NCBI RefSeq assembly: GCF_003015185.1
Contig: NZ_CP027860.1
Span: forward strand, 868,001-932,000
Reading direction: 5' to 3'
From: Ahniella affigens
GTDB lineage: Bacteria; Pseudomonadota; Gammaproteobacteria; Xanthomonadales; Ahniellaceae
Length of the DNA stretch: 64,000 bases
Under the pieces are notes generated by a model. The model was not told the origin of the DNA and made no database searches. It saw only the letters and a program-made list of their open reading frames with translations. Every line of letters begins with the position of its first letter. Positions within the stretch are counted from its first letter, which is position 1. The position numbers and the translations under genes were made by a program. This document shows positions 9,356-19,372 of this stretch, one piece after another.

Positions 9356-9455
9356 CTTGTAGGAGCGGCTTCAGCCGCGAATGGATCTCGCGGCGAGCTT
9401 GGTTCGGGCCTGAAGGCCCTCCCACAAAAGGATCGGGCCTGAAGGCCCTCCTACA
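9356..9455. repeat. REP-type palindromes, three units
   Basis: First unit: CTTGTAGGAGCGGCTTCAGC followed by CGCGA, with hairpin GCGGCT-TC-AGCCGC at 9365-9378. Two further units contain the hairpin GGGCCT-GA-AGGCCC (about 9404-9418 and 9435-9449), each followed by CTCC[CT]ACAAAAGG. These resemble the GTAG-headed REP elements known from Pseudomonas and Stenotrophomonas. They lie between the hpf terminator and the 3' end of the convergent exoprotein gene. A related cluster in inverse orientation is at 18601. Confidence 0.75.
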
Positions 9456-9515
9456 AAAGGGTCGGGCCCACTGCTTGCCCGCTGCATCCTTGCCGAGCGC
9501 ATCCGCACGCAACCG

Positions 9516-11330
9516 TCAATTTGCTGCGCCCGGCGTGATGATGGACTTGAAGCTCCAATCCGTGTTCGCCTCGTTGGTATCCGTGCCGAGACTGTCGCGC
9601 CCCAGGCTGCCCACCACGGAATTGCTGTCAGCAGTGCCAACGGCGAGCTGCGTTCCTTCAACGAGATTGAACGGATTGCTGCTGATGGTTGGAATGCTCG
9701 CAACCGTGATGCCGCCCTCATAGGACAACGCGTCAATCAACTCTGCGCCGGCGCCAGTACCTTTGATCAGCGCGATCCCATCGGGCGCGCCGTTCTGGAT
9801 CTGATCGGTGCTGCCGGTGAAATTGATGCGGGCAACACCTGGCGGCGTTACGACGTTGACGTTGTTGCTGACAATGGCGAGAAACGCGCCCGGTGCGAGA
9901 CTGCCCGCGCTCGCCAGATCAACCACCGTGTAGGCCAGGTTGTTGCTGCCGTTCACCAGCGCGACGCGGTAGTCGGTGAGATCAATGCTGGCGTTCGACG
10001 CGTTGAAAAGTTCAATGAACTCGGCGGTGTCGGTGCTCACTTGATCGTAATCCACTTCGTTGATCACGAGGTGACCCGAGGCAACCACCGGATCATTGCT
10101 GAAGCCAGGGGTCAGTTGGACCGCCAGGCTGAAGTCGGTATTCGCATTGTTGTTGTCGGTGCCATTCGGCAAACGGGCTAGGCTCCCGGTACCGCTCCCA
10201 TCGTCCAATGCAACAAGACTGGTGCCTTCAACCAGATTGACCGGGTTCGTGAAGCCGTCAATCAAGGCTGCCGTGACATCACCCTCATACGACAAAGCGT
10301 CGAGAATGGTGCCTGCTTCGGTATCGACAATCGCAATCGCGTCCGGGGCGCCATTCTGAACGATCGAGTCGGTGCCAAAATCGATGAAGGGCACGTCTGG
10401 TGGCGGCTCGGTACCAGTCGTGGCGAGCAGCAAATAGCCGCCCGATGGCAAACTTACCGCGGCATCGCCCAGGTTGAACCGGTTGTATTCGGTGCTGTCA
10501 GTGCCATTCACTAGGACCACGGCCATGCCGTCGAGTGGTACCGCATCAGGGGAGCGATTGAAGATCTCGATGAACTCGGTGGAGTCACTGACTTGCTGGT
10601 CGTAGTCCACCTCGTTGATGACGAGCTTGCCGACAGGCGATTGCACGATCTGACCTTGTGCAGCAGGGCCCGCACCGACGCTGCCTGATAACGTCGAGAT
10701 CTCAGCGACATCCTGATCGGTGTATGAAAAGCTGGCACTGAAGCTGTCGGTCGGGACCGTCACCGTGGTCGGAAACGTTCCGGCCGCGAGCGGGTCCACG
10801 CTCAAGTCGACCGTTGTGCCATTTAGTGGTGCCGGCAAGTCCAAACGCGCGATCAACAAGCGGCTGCCACCTGCGGCAATGCGCGCGGGTGAGGGTCGAA
10901 TCGACACGACATTGCGCGGTTCCGAATCGGCGACGACACGCACCGAGCCGTAGACGACGTTGCCGAGCGTTGCACGGAGCACCGCCGGTTGTGGATTGGC
11001 AACCAGCGCATTGATCGTGACGACCGCATCGGTTTCACCTGCAAGCACTGTGGCACCGCCGCCAACGACGGTCACCTGGGTGATGTTCATCGAAACGATC
11101 GGCACAAACGTGTCAACCAGCGCGGGCTCCGCGAGGCGGATGACCAATGGGCCACCCAGGCCGTTGGTCGTGGTGCCTTCGCGCGCGTAGACAAGTTCTG
11201 GGCTAAACGTGGCGGCGCCTGTTTCAAACTGATTGCTGAACAGCGGGTCAGCTGTCTGCGCGAATGATGAAGTCGCTGGCACAAGGGCACAGAGGCCCAA
11301 CAAGAACGATGTCAGTATTCGGATTGCCAT
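9516..11330 (-). CDS. Secreted protein with two lamin-tail domains
   Basis: The ATG at 11330 opens into a signal peptide (MAIRILTSFLLGLCALVPAT, cleavage near SFA-QT) and gives 604 residues; longer versions add a non-signal leader. The mature N-terminus is DPLFSNQFETG, which resembles the F-x-DGFE tag of the first two genes in the window but at the other end. A beta-rich region with Ig-like strands follows, then two lamin-tail (LTD) domains starting LVINEVDYDQQVSDSTEFIE and LVINEVDYDQVSTDTAEFIE, each with ENxxxLxGxxL-type strands and ending in DALSYEG. The LTD copies are close internal duplicates. Bacterial LTD proteins are extracellular and often linked to nucleases or esterases; no catalytic domain is visible here. 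Confidence 0.85.
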   Translation of the reverse strand: MAIRILTSFLLGLCALVPATSSFAQTADPLFSNQFETGAATFSPELVYAREGTTTNGLGGPLVIRLAEPALVDTFVPIVSMNITQVTVVGGGATVLAGETDAVVTINALVANPQPAVLRATLGNVVYGSVRVVADSEPRNVVSIRPSPARIAAGGSRLLIARLDLPAPLNGTTVDLSVDPLAAGTFPTTVTVPTDSFSASFSYTDQDVAEISTLSGSVGAGPAAQGQIVQSPVGKLVINEVDYDQQVSDSTEFIEIFNRSPDAVPLDGMAVVLVNGTDSTEYNRFNLGDAAVSLPSGGYLLLATTGTEPPPDVPFIDFGTDSIVQNGAPDAIAIVDTEAGTILDALSYEGDVTAALIDGFTNPVNLVEGTSLVALDDGSGTGSLARLPNGTDNNNANTDFSLAVQLTPGFSNDPVVASGHLVINEVDYDQVSTDTAEFIELFNASNASIDLTDYRVALVNGSNNLAYTVVDLASAGSLAPGAFLAIVSNNVNVVTPPGVARINFTGSTDQIQNGAPDGIALIKGTGAGAELIDALSYEGGITVASIPTISSNPFNLVEGTQLAVGTADSNSVVGSLGRDSLGTDTNEANTDWSFKSIITPGAAN

Positions 11331-11430
11331 AGTGCGAGCCTTGTCAGTTGGAACCTCAGGGGTTCCGAATCGAAGCGGGCATGCCGGCGGCTTGTCTGCA
11401 TCGACCGAAATTAGAAAGGAATGAAACGCC

Positions 11431-11793
11431 ATGAGCACGACGCGAACCCTGTATCGCCCGGTTGGGCCCAAAGAACTGGCGTTGATTGAAGCGTCCGGCT
11501 GGCGGGCATTCCCGCCGCGGCTACCGGAACAGCCGATATTCTACCCAGTTCTGAACGAAGGGTACGCCATTCAGATTGCGCGCGACTGGAACGTGCCGGA
11601 GAGCGGCTCGGGATTCGTGCTCCGATTCGAGGTAGACGCAGCGTACCTGGCCCGGTTTCCGGTGCAAATTGTGGGTGGGCGAGAGCACGAGGAGCTATGG
11701 GTTCCGGCGGCCGAGCTCGCAGCGTTCAACGCGCATATTGTCGGGCAGATTGAGGTCACGCAGACGTTTGGCGCTGCCGTCAGTCAAGACTGA
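11431..11793 (+). CDS. Conserved small protein of unknown function (LYRPVGPKEL family)
   Basis: 120 residues with a ribosome-binding site GAAAGGAATGAAACGCC before the ATG. The segments LYRPVGPKELALIEASG, FPPRLPEQPIFYPVLNEGYA and IARDWNV are strongly patterned and match, from memory, a widespread single-domain family often labelled ADP-ribosylation/crystallin J1 in databases, although that label has no experimental basis I can cite. It has no signal peptide or membrane segment, so is probably cytoplasmic. It is divergent from the LTD exoprotein and its 3' end lies 10 bp from the end of allA, so it is not part of the ureide operon. Confidence 0.7.
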   Translation: MSTTRTLYRPVGPKELALIEASGWRAFPPRLPEQPIFYPVLNEGYAIQIARDWNVPESGSGFVLRFEVDAAYLARFPVQIVGGREHEELWVPAAELAAFNAHIVGQIEVTQTFGAAVSQD

Positions 11794-11803
11794 TTGGCGC
11801 CGT

Positions 11804-12301
11804 TCAGCCGGCATCGATCCCAGTCAGCCACCAACTCGGCTGCAGTGCGATTTCATCGCAGTTGTTGCCTGGGCCATCACGATCGACGATCAGAAACTGA
11901 GAGCTGTCTTGCAACGCGATGAGCGGGTGATGCCACGTTCCGGCTCGGAAGTTGATGCCTTCGCCCTGCGTGGCGAGAAACGCATGCGGCTGATGTGTTG
12001 GCGCGCTGGCGACGACGATGATGTAGGGGCGTTGGTCCAGAGGGATAAAGGCCTGCGAGCCCTTGGGATGCCGCTCCAGCATGCTGATTTCAAACGGAAA
12101 CTGTCGGGCTTGAGCGAGCGCCAGGCTGATGACTACATCGCCGTCATCGGCGCGGGCACGCGCCAAAGCGTGCAGTCGCTCAGTGGTGCCGCCATTGATC
12201 GCAAAGCGTTGCAGTGCCGCGCCGGCGGCGATGACCTCGCCAAACGGTGCAAACGCCGCAGCGCTCAATGGCTCGATCGACAGCAAACGATCCACGTTCA
12301 C
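11804..12301 (-). CDS. allA: Ureidoglycolate lyase
   Basis: Splits ureidoglycolate into glyoxylate and urea, the step after allantoicase. The 165-residue length and motifs (FAPFGEVI near the N-terminus, [33 protein letters not shown] with the paired metal-region histidines, and [15 protein letters not shown]) match the AllA cupin family. The start is GTG, sharing four bases (GTGA) with the stop of the upstream alc gene, so the two are translationally coupled. Together they degrade allantoate to glyoxylate with release of urea; no urease or allantoinase gene is present in the window. Confidence 0.92.
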   Translation of the reverse strand: MNVDRLLSIEPLSAAAFAPFGEVIAAGAALQRFAINGGTTERLHALARARADDGDVVISLALAQARQFPFEISMLERHPKGSQAFIPLDQRPYIIVVASAPTHQPHAFLATQGEGINFRAGTWHHPLIALQDSSQFLIVDRDGPGNNCDEIALQPSWWLTGIDAG

Positions 12302-13311
12302 GCCGGTTTGCCCCGCAATCGCAATCTGGACACGCCGCCGTCTGGAAAGATATTCAGCCGCACATGGCTGATGGGCACATGCTTGATGATCTGGTCCTGA
12401 TAGAAATGCTGACGATCCATCTCCAGCTTTTGCTCAGGTAGGAGCGTGGGCCAGAACATCGATTGCGTGATCATGGACTCGCGTGTACCCCCTGCGGCCG
12501 AAGTCGCCTGGATCGAGCAACGATCGGGAAAGTTGCCCTTGAAGTGACACGTGTCGACTTCGATCGACTCAATAGTGCCGGGGCGCGCGAGGGCGATGAT
12601 GCACCAATCGTTGCCGGGCTCGCGTCGACGCCTGGTTTCCCAGCCGTCGCCCATGTTCAGACCGCGCCCTGGCAGCAGCAGGTTGGCAGCAAGACCAAAG
12701 TGTTCGTTATTCGCGGCGACGATCGTGCCGCCGTTCAGCGCAGCAATCAAATCGACGAGATCGTCGGCATCCTGCGAGCGCGCGTCGAAACTCGGGGCGC
12801 CATAAACACGCAAGCGCGCCAGGCCGCCATCGGGGAACAGGTTCACCCGCAGATGCGAGTATGGCCCTTGATCTGGCACAGCAAAGTAATGGTGGCGGTT
12901 GCCCTGCAGGTTGCTGGCCGGGAGTAGCACCTGCCAATTCGTGTCGGCGTCAGGTTCGTCGCCATCAGCTAGCAGACACGCTTCAATCGACGCCGCAGGC
13001 GGAAAATTGCCGGTGAAGTGCGAGGTGTCGAGATCAAGGCCATAAATCGTGCCGGGGCCGGCCAAGCGAACGACGCACCAGTCGTGCCCAGGCACACGCT
13101 TGCGCCGGCTTTCCCAACCATCCATCCACTTGCCGTGGGTGTCGTATTTGCCCGGAATGAACACTGCCGGGTCCGGATTCAGCATCCGGTTCATGTCGGC
13201 AAAAAAGTCGTCCGAAGAAGCAAGCGCCTGAGCGCCGAGGCGGGCGTTTGCCAAGTTCACATATTGGCGGACAAAGCTTGGGGCATCTGGATCGATTTGC
13301 GGCAGGGCCAT
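12298..13311 (-). CDS. alc: Allantoicase
   Basis: Hydrolyses allantoate to ureidoglycolate and urea. The protein from the ATG at 13311 ([20 protein letters not shown]) has 337 residues and shows the family's internal duplication: two jelly-roll repeats, each with [19 protein letters not shown] or [19 protein letters not shown], then a DWCxxxLAxPGTI and D(T)SHFTGNFP or [10 protein letters not shown]. The frame extends to 13401 but that addition is not homologous to the family. The ribosome-binding site is weak (CAAGAAC). The gene is first of a two-gene unit with allA. Confidence 0.93.
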   Translation of the reverse strand: MALPQIDPDAPSFVRQYVNLANARLGAQALASSDDFFADMNRMLNPDPAVFIPGKYDTHGKWMDGWESRRKRVPGHDWCVVRLAGPGTIYGLDLDTSHFTGNFPPAASIEACLLADGDEPDADTNWQVLLPASNLQGNRHHYFAVPDQGPYSHLRVNLFPDGGLARLRVYGAPSFDARSQDADDLVDLIAALNGGTIVAANNEHFGLAANLLLPGRGLNMGDGWETRRRREPGNDWCIIALARPGTIESIEVDTCHFKGNFPDRCSIQATSAAGGTRESMITQSMFWPTLLPEQKLEMDRQHFYQDQIIKHVPISHVRLNIFPDGGVSRLRLRGKPA

Positions 13312-13429
13312 GTTCTTGATTCTCGGGCTGAGCCTCGAATCATGCATGAGCTCGGCCCTTGTCGGCAATCCGGAACGGGAGGGTCGTTGGCCTGTGGCCA
13401 AGCTGAACGGGACCAGCGCCGTCCCGCAG

Positions 13430-14161
13430 TTACTTGCCGGAGTTCAGCTTGAAGCGATCGCCCAAGTAAACCTCGCGAACGCGCTTGTCCTCGACGATGT
13501 CTTTGGGTTTGCCATGCGCCATCACTTCGCCGGCATTAAGGATGTAAGCGCGGTCGACAATGCCGAGTGTCTCCTGGACATTGTGGTCGGTGACCAGCAC
13601 GCCAATCCCGCGATCCTTCAGATGCGCGACGATGTTCTGGATCTCGGCGACGGAAATCGGGTCGACGCCCGCAAACGGCTCATCGAGCAGCATGTAACGG
13701 GGTTTGGCAGCCAGTGCGCGGGCGATCTCGACGCGGCGGCGCTCGCCGCCCGACAGACTCTGGCCCTGGCTCTTGTGAATGTGCTCGATCTGCAAGTCGG
13801 CCATCAATTGTTGGCAGGCGCGGCGCCGATCGTCACGCTTCAACCCTTGTCGGAGCTCCAGCACGGCCATCAGATTCTCCTCGACCGTCAAGCTTCGAAA
13901 GATCGAGGCTTCCTGGGGCAGATAGCCAATGCCGAGGCGCGCGCGGGCGTGCATCGGCATGGTCGTGATGTCGTCACGGTCCAAACGGATCCGACCGCCA
14001 TCGACGCCGACCAGGCCGACAATCATGTAAAAGCAAGTGGTCTTGCCGGCACCATTGGGGCCGAGCAAACCAACGCATTCGCCAGGATGGATCAATAGCG
14101 AAAAGTCGCGCACGACCTCCCGCTCCTTGTAGCGTTTTTTCAGGTGTTCTGCGATCAGCAT
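13430..14161 (-). CDS. lptB: LPS export ABC transporter ATPase LptB
   Basis: Powers extraction of lipopolysaccharide from the inner membrane with LptF and LptG. In order it shows Walker [10 protein letters not shown], the Q-loop [10 protein letters not shown], the signature [15 protein letters not shown], Walker [13 protein letters not shown] and the switch His in [10 protein letters not shown]. Length 243 matches E. coli LptB (241). Last gene of the kdsD-kdsC-lptC-lptA-lptB unit; its ATG overlaps the lptA stop by one base. A weak GC hairpin (13409-13425) follows the stop but has no T-run. rpoN, which follows lptB in most relatives, is 5 kb away on the other strand. Confidence 0.97.
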   Translation of the reverse strand: MLIAEHLKKRYKEREVVRDFSLLIHPGECVGLLGPNGAGKTTCFYMIVGLVGVDGGRIRLDRDDITTMPMHARARLGIGYLPQEASIFRSLTVEENLMAVLELRQGLKRDDRRRACQQLMADLQIEHIHKSQGQSLSGGERRRVEIARALAAKPRYMLLDEPFAGVDPISVAEIQNIVAHLKDRGIGVLVTDHNVQETLGIVDRAYILNAGEVMAHGKPKDIVEDKRVREVYLGDRFKLNSGK

Positions 14162-14667
14162 CAGTTCGTCTTGGTTTTCGGCTTCGGCTGAATGATCAGC
14201 TCGACGCGACTGCCGCTGTTGCCAGCATCCATGTCGCCGGTGGCGAGGTTGTAGACGATCCGCTCGCCGCGCATACTGCCGCGTGGACGGTCGATCTTGA
14301 CGCCACCAATCAGGGTGATGACTTCCTTTTCAACCTGGTACTCGACCCGTTTGGCTTCGGCATGCAACTTGCCCTGACCATCAATGTCCTGCTCGATCGT
14401 CACCGGGGTGCCATCGAAGTTGGCGCGGTCGAACCGACCGTCAACTTGCAAAATCTCGCCCGAATTGGCGCGGATGATCAAACTGCCCTGAGTAATCTCG
14501 ACGTTTCCGGCCAGCGTGACACGGCCTTCTTCGAGATTACCGTTGGAGGTGTCGGATTTCAGACTCATCGGCAGTTCCCGGTCCGTGCTCTGGCCGGCGA
14601 GGGCCGAGGCCGAGAGCAAACTGGCAAGCAGAGCACTAGCGAGAACGTGCAGGCGGCATCGTGGCAT
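14161..14667 (-). CDS. lptA: LPS transport periplasmic protein LptA
   Basis: Forms the periplasmic beta-jelly-roll bridge along which LPS moves to the outer membrane. It has a signal peptide (MPRCRLHVLASALLASLLSA, cleavage near ALA-GQ) and the OstA-like domain (GNVEITQGSLIIRANSGEI, GKLHAEAKRVEYQVEKEVI, GGVKIDRPRGSMRGERIVYN). 168 residues, normal length. It overlaps the 3' end of lptC by 32 bp, so its signal sequence lies within lptC coding sequence. Confidence 0.95.
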   Translation of the reverse strand: MPRCRLHVLASALLASLLSASALAGQSTDRELPMSLKSDTSNGNLEEGRVTLAGNVEITQGSLIIRANSGEILQVDGRFDRANFDGTPVTIEQDIDGQGKLHAEAKRVEYQVEKEVITLIGGVKIDRPRGSMRGERIVYNLATGDMDAGNSGSRVELIIQPKPKTKTN

Positions 14668-15202
14668 GGAAATCCTTCTCGATCACGTAGGTCTTGTCGT
14701 TGAGGTTGGCCTTGAGGCCCGTGCCGGTGAGTGTAGCGCCGCGCGCCTTGATCTCAATCGGGGTGGCGGTTTCGACCCGGCCTTCCTTGTGAAAGGCAGT
14801 GATCTGGTCGCTTTTGAAGCGCATTGGATCGACATTGCTGTCCCGCTGCATGACCACGTTCTGGTCAAAGTCGATACGGTCGGCCTTGACGTCGATGTAG
14901 CCGGATTTGGCGGTAATCAGCCAGTTCTGTTCGCGCTGATCATAAAGGCGCACGCGCGGGCGATCGATCGTGAACGACTCACGTTGCGCGTCGCGTGACA
15001 GGCGCGGCGCTTCGACGTAGTAGCTCAGCTTGCCATTGTCGTCGAACACCTGCATGTCGAATTGGCCGAGTTCGTAGTCCGAGCGTGGCGGGCCAACAAA
15101 CGCGTCGGGCAGCACTGGCTCCGGCCGAAACCAGACCCAGTACGACGTGATCACCGCGCCGATTAGCAGCAGAATGAACATTAGCCCCTGGCCGCGACTC
15201 AC
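14636..15202 (-). CDS. lptC: LPS export protein LptC
   Basis: Inner-membrane, single-pass protein that links LptBFG to LptA. The N-terminal helix GLMFILLLIGAVITSYWVWF is followed by a periplasmic LptA-like beta domain (YYVEAPRLSRDAQRESFTID, PRVRLYDQREQNWLITAKSG, GYIDVKADRIDFDQNVVMQR). 188 residues, as usual. It overlaps kdsC by four bases and lptA by 32. Confidence 0.94.
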   Translation of the reverse strand: MSRGQGLMFILLLIGAVITSYWVWFRPEPVLPDAFVGPPRSDYELGQFDMQVFDDNGKLSYYVEAPRLSRDAQRESFTIDRPRVRLYDQREQNWLITAKSGYIDVKADRIDFDQNVVMQRDSNVDPMRFKSDQITAFHKEGRVETATPIEIKARGATLTGTGLKANLNDKTYVIEKDFHATMPPARSR

Positions 15203-15738
15203 AAATGGGACTCCAGCAAGCGCTGGTAATGCCCTTGTGCGATCAGCAGCAGATCGCAGACATCACGCACCGCGCCCTGGCCGCCAGCGCGCGGCGTCTG
15301 CCAATGCACATGCTGGCTGACGATCCGGTCGGCGTTCGCGGGTGCGGCGGACAAGCCGACGCGCCGCAACACGCCAAGATCGGGCCAGTCATCGCCCAAG
15401 TATGCGGCCTCGGGCCATTGGAGCTGACGCTTGGCCAGCAGGGCGTCCAGGCAGGCCCGCTTATCCGGGACATTCTGATGCACTTCGGCAATACCCAGAT
15501 CGCGCGCACGACGGGTGACGATGGCGCTGTCGCGACCCGTGATGACGACGACCTCGATGCCCGCCTGCATCAGCAACTTGAGTCCGAATCCATCTTGCAC
15601 CTGAAAGCGCTTGCAGAGCTCGCCGTCGCCGGAAAAATACAGGCCACCGTCAGTCATCACGCCATCGATATCGAATCCGATCAAACGAATGCGTTTGGCG
15701 CGCACGAGCACATCGGCGGGGAAATCCAATCCAGTCAT
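15199..15738 (-). CDS. kdsC: 3-deoxy-D-manno-octulosonate 8-phosphate phosphatase
   Basis: Removes phosphate from Kdo-8-phosphate, giving the Kdo needed for the LPS inner core. A C0-type HAD enzyme: nucleophile Asp23 and acid Asp25 in IGFDIDGVMTDG, motif II VVVITGRDSAIV, and motif III in YLGDDWPDLGVL. 179 residues, without a large cap domain, typical of the tetrameric KdsC. Placed between kdsD and lptC with a four-base overlap, as in E. coli. Confidence 0.96.
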   Translation of the reverse strand: MTGLDFPADVLVRAKRIRLIGFDIDGVMTDGGLYFSGDGELCKRFQVQDGFGLKLLMQAGIEVVVITGRDSAIVTRRARDLGIAEVHQNVPDKRACLDALLAKRQLQWPEAAYLGDDWPDLGVLRRVGLSAAPANADRIVSQHVHWQTPRAGGQGAVRDVCDLLLIAQGHYQRLLESHL

Positions 15739-15745
15739 TGGCGGC

Positions 15746-16762
15746 TTAGACCACGCGTGCGCGCAACAAATCGTGAATATTCAGGGCGCCGACCAGGCGG
15801 CCATCTTCGGCCACCACGAGCAGCGCGTGAATCGCATGATCTTCCATCAGTTTGGCGGCCTCGACGGCGAGGCGGTCGGCGCTGATGCTCTTGGGTCGCC
15901 GCGTCATGACTTCGATCACGGCCGTGGCGCGGAGATCGATCTCGGCGTCATCCAGCATGCGGCGCAAGTCACCGTCGGTAAATACGCCCAGCAAGCGCTG
16001 ATCGGCGTCCACCACGGCGGTCATGCCGAGGCCCTTGCGCGTCATTTCGACGAGCGCCTCAGAGAGATTCGCCGATTCAGAGACGCGCGGGACCTGATCG
16101 CCCGTATGCATCAAATCGCTGATGCGCATCAGAAGCTTGCGGCCCAGGCTGCCAGCCGGGTGCGAGAGCGCGAAGTCTTCTTCGGTAAAGCCTCGGGCTT
16201 CGAGGAGCGCAATGGCCAGCGCATCACCCATGACCAGCGCCGCAGTCGTACTGGCCGTGGGGGCCAGGTTCAGCGGGCAGGCCTCCTCCGCGACACTGAC
16301 GTCGAGATGCACATCGCTGAGCCGCGCCAGGGTGGAATTTGGTTTGCCACTCATCGCAATCAGCGGAATCTTCTTACGCTTGATCACCGGCACGATCATC
16401 AGCAGTTCGTCGGTTTCGCCGGAATTGCTGAGTGCGAGCACGACATCCTGATCGGTGATCATGCCGAGATCGCCGTGGCTCGCTTCGGCAGGATGCACGA
16501 AGAACGACGGCGTGCCAGTGGACGCGAGCGTGGCAGCAATCTTGTTGGCAATATGACCAGACTTGCCCATCCCGGTCACGACCACGCGCCCCTTGCAAGT
16601 CCGCATCAATTCAGTGGCGCGTACGAAGTGCACATCGACGCGATCAGCCAGCGCCGAAATCGCGCGTGCCTCAATCGCGAAGACACGGTTCGCGCTGTCA
16701 ATGACCTGTTGATGTTCGGCCTTGAGTGGCATATTGAGCAGAGACTTCAACTGGGCATTCAT
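15746..16762 (-). CDS. kdsD: Arabinose-5-phosphate isomerase (SIS plus two CBS domains)
   Basis: Converts ribulose-5-phosphate to arabinose-5-phosphate, the first step of Kdo synthesis. An N-terminal SIS domain (GRVVVTGMGKSGHIANKIAA, SHGDLGMITDQDVVLALSNSGETDELL) is followed by two CBS domains (MRISDLMHTGDQVPRV and VIEVMTRRPKSISADRLAVE onward). 338 residues versus 328 in E. coli KdsD. First gene of the five-gene Kdo/LPS-transport unit; divergent from ibaG-murA. Confidence 0.96.
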   Translation of the reverse strand: MNAQLKSLLNMPLKAEHQQVIDSANRVFAIEARAISALADRVDVHFVRATELMRTCKGRVVVTGMGKSGHIANKIAATLASTGTPSFFVHPAEASHGDLGMITDQDVVLALSNSGETDELLMIVPVIKRKKIPLIAMSGKPNSTLARLSDVHLDVSVAEEACPLNLAPTASTTAALVMGDALAIALLEARGFTEEDFALSHPAGSLGRKLLMRISDLMHTGDQVPRVSESANLSEALVEMTRKGLGMTAVVDADQRLLGVFTDGDLRRMLDDAEIDLRATAVIEVMTRRPKSISADRLAVEAAKLMEDHAIHALLVVAEDGRLVGALNIHDLLRARVV

Positions 16763-17045
16763 TCAGGGAGACAGTCGCGTGTCGCCCATGGCCTGGGCTA
16801 GAATGCCCCATTCTAGCAGGCTGATGTTAAACGCCCATCGAAGCTGGCGGCGCTGGCTTTGGGCCGGTTCAGCCGGCGATGAGCAACCGCCCTGGTTGGT
16901 GTGAGCGGGGTTTCGAACCCGACAAATCAATCACTTATGCCTGCAACATGGTCTATCGGGTGGGTTTTCGAGGCAATCGCCCCGAAGCCCTGCCGGTGCG
17001 CCGCCGAACGCCCACGGGCGCCCGCAAATTTCCCGAACTGATGCC

Positions 17046-18568
<1,523 letters not shown>

Positions 18569-18600
18569 GTCTGGGGCTGCGGCAAGATCGGTTCGCCTTA

Positions 18601-18717
18601 TGTGGGAGGCCCTTCAGGCCCGAACCAAGCTTGCGGCAAGATCGGTTGAGACCGCCGGGCCTTCAGTCCTGAACCACGTTTGCAGCGTGCCCGTTCGCGG
18701 CTGAACACGCTCCCACC
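18601..18717. repeat. REP-type repeat cluster after murA
   Basis: Starts with TGTGGGAGGCCCTTCAGGCC then CGAACCAAGCTTGCGGCAAGATC. The reverse complement of 9383-9425 reads TGTGGGAGGGCCTTCAGGCC then CGAACCAAGCTCGCCGCGAGATC, so the two loci share a repeat of about 43 bp. A second GGGCCTTCAG half and a GTTCGCGGCTGAACACGCTC head (18692-18711) follow. It fills the gap between murA and the convergent PilZ gene. Confidence 0.7.
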
Positions 18718-18738
18718 GGAGCCATTCACCGACACCCA

Positions 18739-19107
18739 TCAGCTCAGAAAATTGAGCTCTTCGGTCATCAGATCGGGGTTGCCAATGTTGAGCTCGATCA
18801 GGCGCTTCAGTTGGACGAAGCTGTCCAGATCGATGCGGTCCCACTTGAAACCAATGGCGGTCTCTGAGCAATGCACCATCGTGGCCGCCATGCTGATTCG
18901 CGGGCCATCGTCGACCCGGAGTTCGATGCGGTGTGATGCACCGGTCTTGCCTTGCCAATCGGTAGGCCGGGCAATCAACGCGCCCTTCAGCGACACATCG
19001 AGCAGCGTCGATTCCCACATCGCGGACGTTGAATAGAGCCGCACCTTGCCCTCAAAGGCGAAGCGCTGGAACCGGCGGCGATTTTGTGAGGTAGGCACGA
19101 CTGCCAT
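18739..19107 (-). CDS. PilZ domain protein
   Basis: 122 residues, essentially one PilZ domain, predicted to bind cyclic di-GMP. Both ligand motifs are intact: RxxxR as Arg11-x3-Arg15 in NRRRFQRF and DxSxxG as Asp37, Ser39 and Gly42 in DVSLKGAL. No output domain is fused, so it probably acts by contacting a partner, as with single-domain PilZ adaptors of motility or exopolysaccharide machinery. It stands alone between murA and an MFS transporter. Confidence 0.88.
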   Translation of the reverse strand: MAVVPTSQNRRRFQRFAFEGKVRLYSTSAMWESTLLDVSLKGALIARPTDWQGKTGASHRIELRVDDGPRISMAATMVHCSETAIGFKWDRIDLDSFVQLKRLIELNIGNPDLMTEELNFLS

Positions 19108-19372
19108 CTGGTTCCTGTCTGCGGTGAATAACGATCAACATGGCCAACGCTGTCAACCGGGGGGAGTCTGCCTAGATCGTCGTCCGCCCGCAAGCCCGTT
19201 CATCGGACTCACGCACAACCAAGTCGCTGGCGGACGTGACAACCCTGTTCTGAATGGCATACACGCAATAAACCAGACGCTGGCACAAGCGCGAACCCGG
19301 AAATGCGATGCGGCACACAATTTGACGCTGCACCCGCCGTTGAAGCCGGACAACGCGGCGGGTTAGGCGTGT

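Noticed and set aside
9356-9455. CRISPR-like array
   Set aside because: The repeats are palindromic REP units of unequal length with few-base separations and no unique spacers; no cas gene is in the window.
13409-13425. Terminator after lptB
   Set aside because: Five-base stem with a seven-base loop and no T-tract on the minus strand; too weak to annotate.
16900-16930. tRNA-like T-arm (GGTTTCGAACCCGA)
   Set aside because: Only a short palindrome with an eight-base loop; no acceptor, D or anticodon arms could be placed around it.
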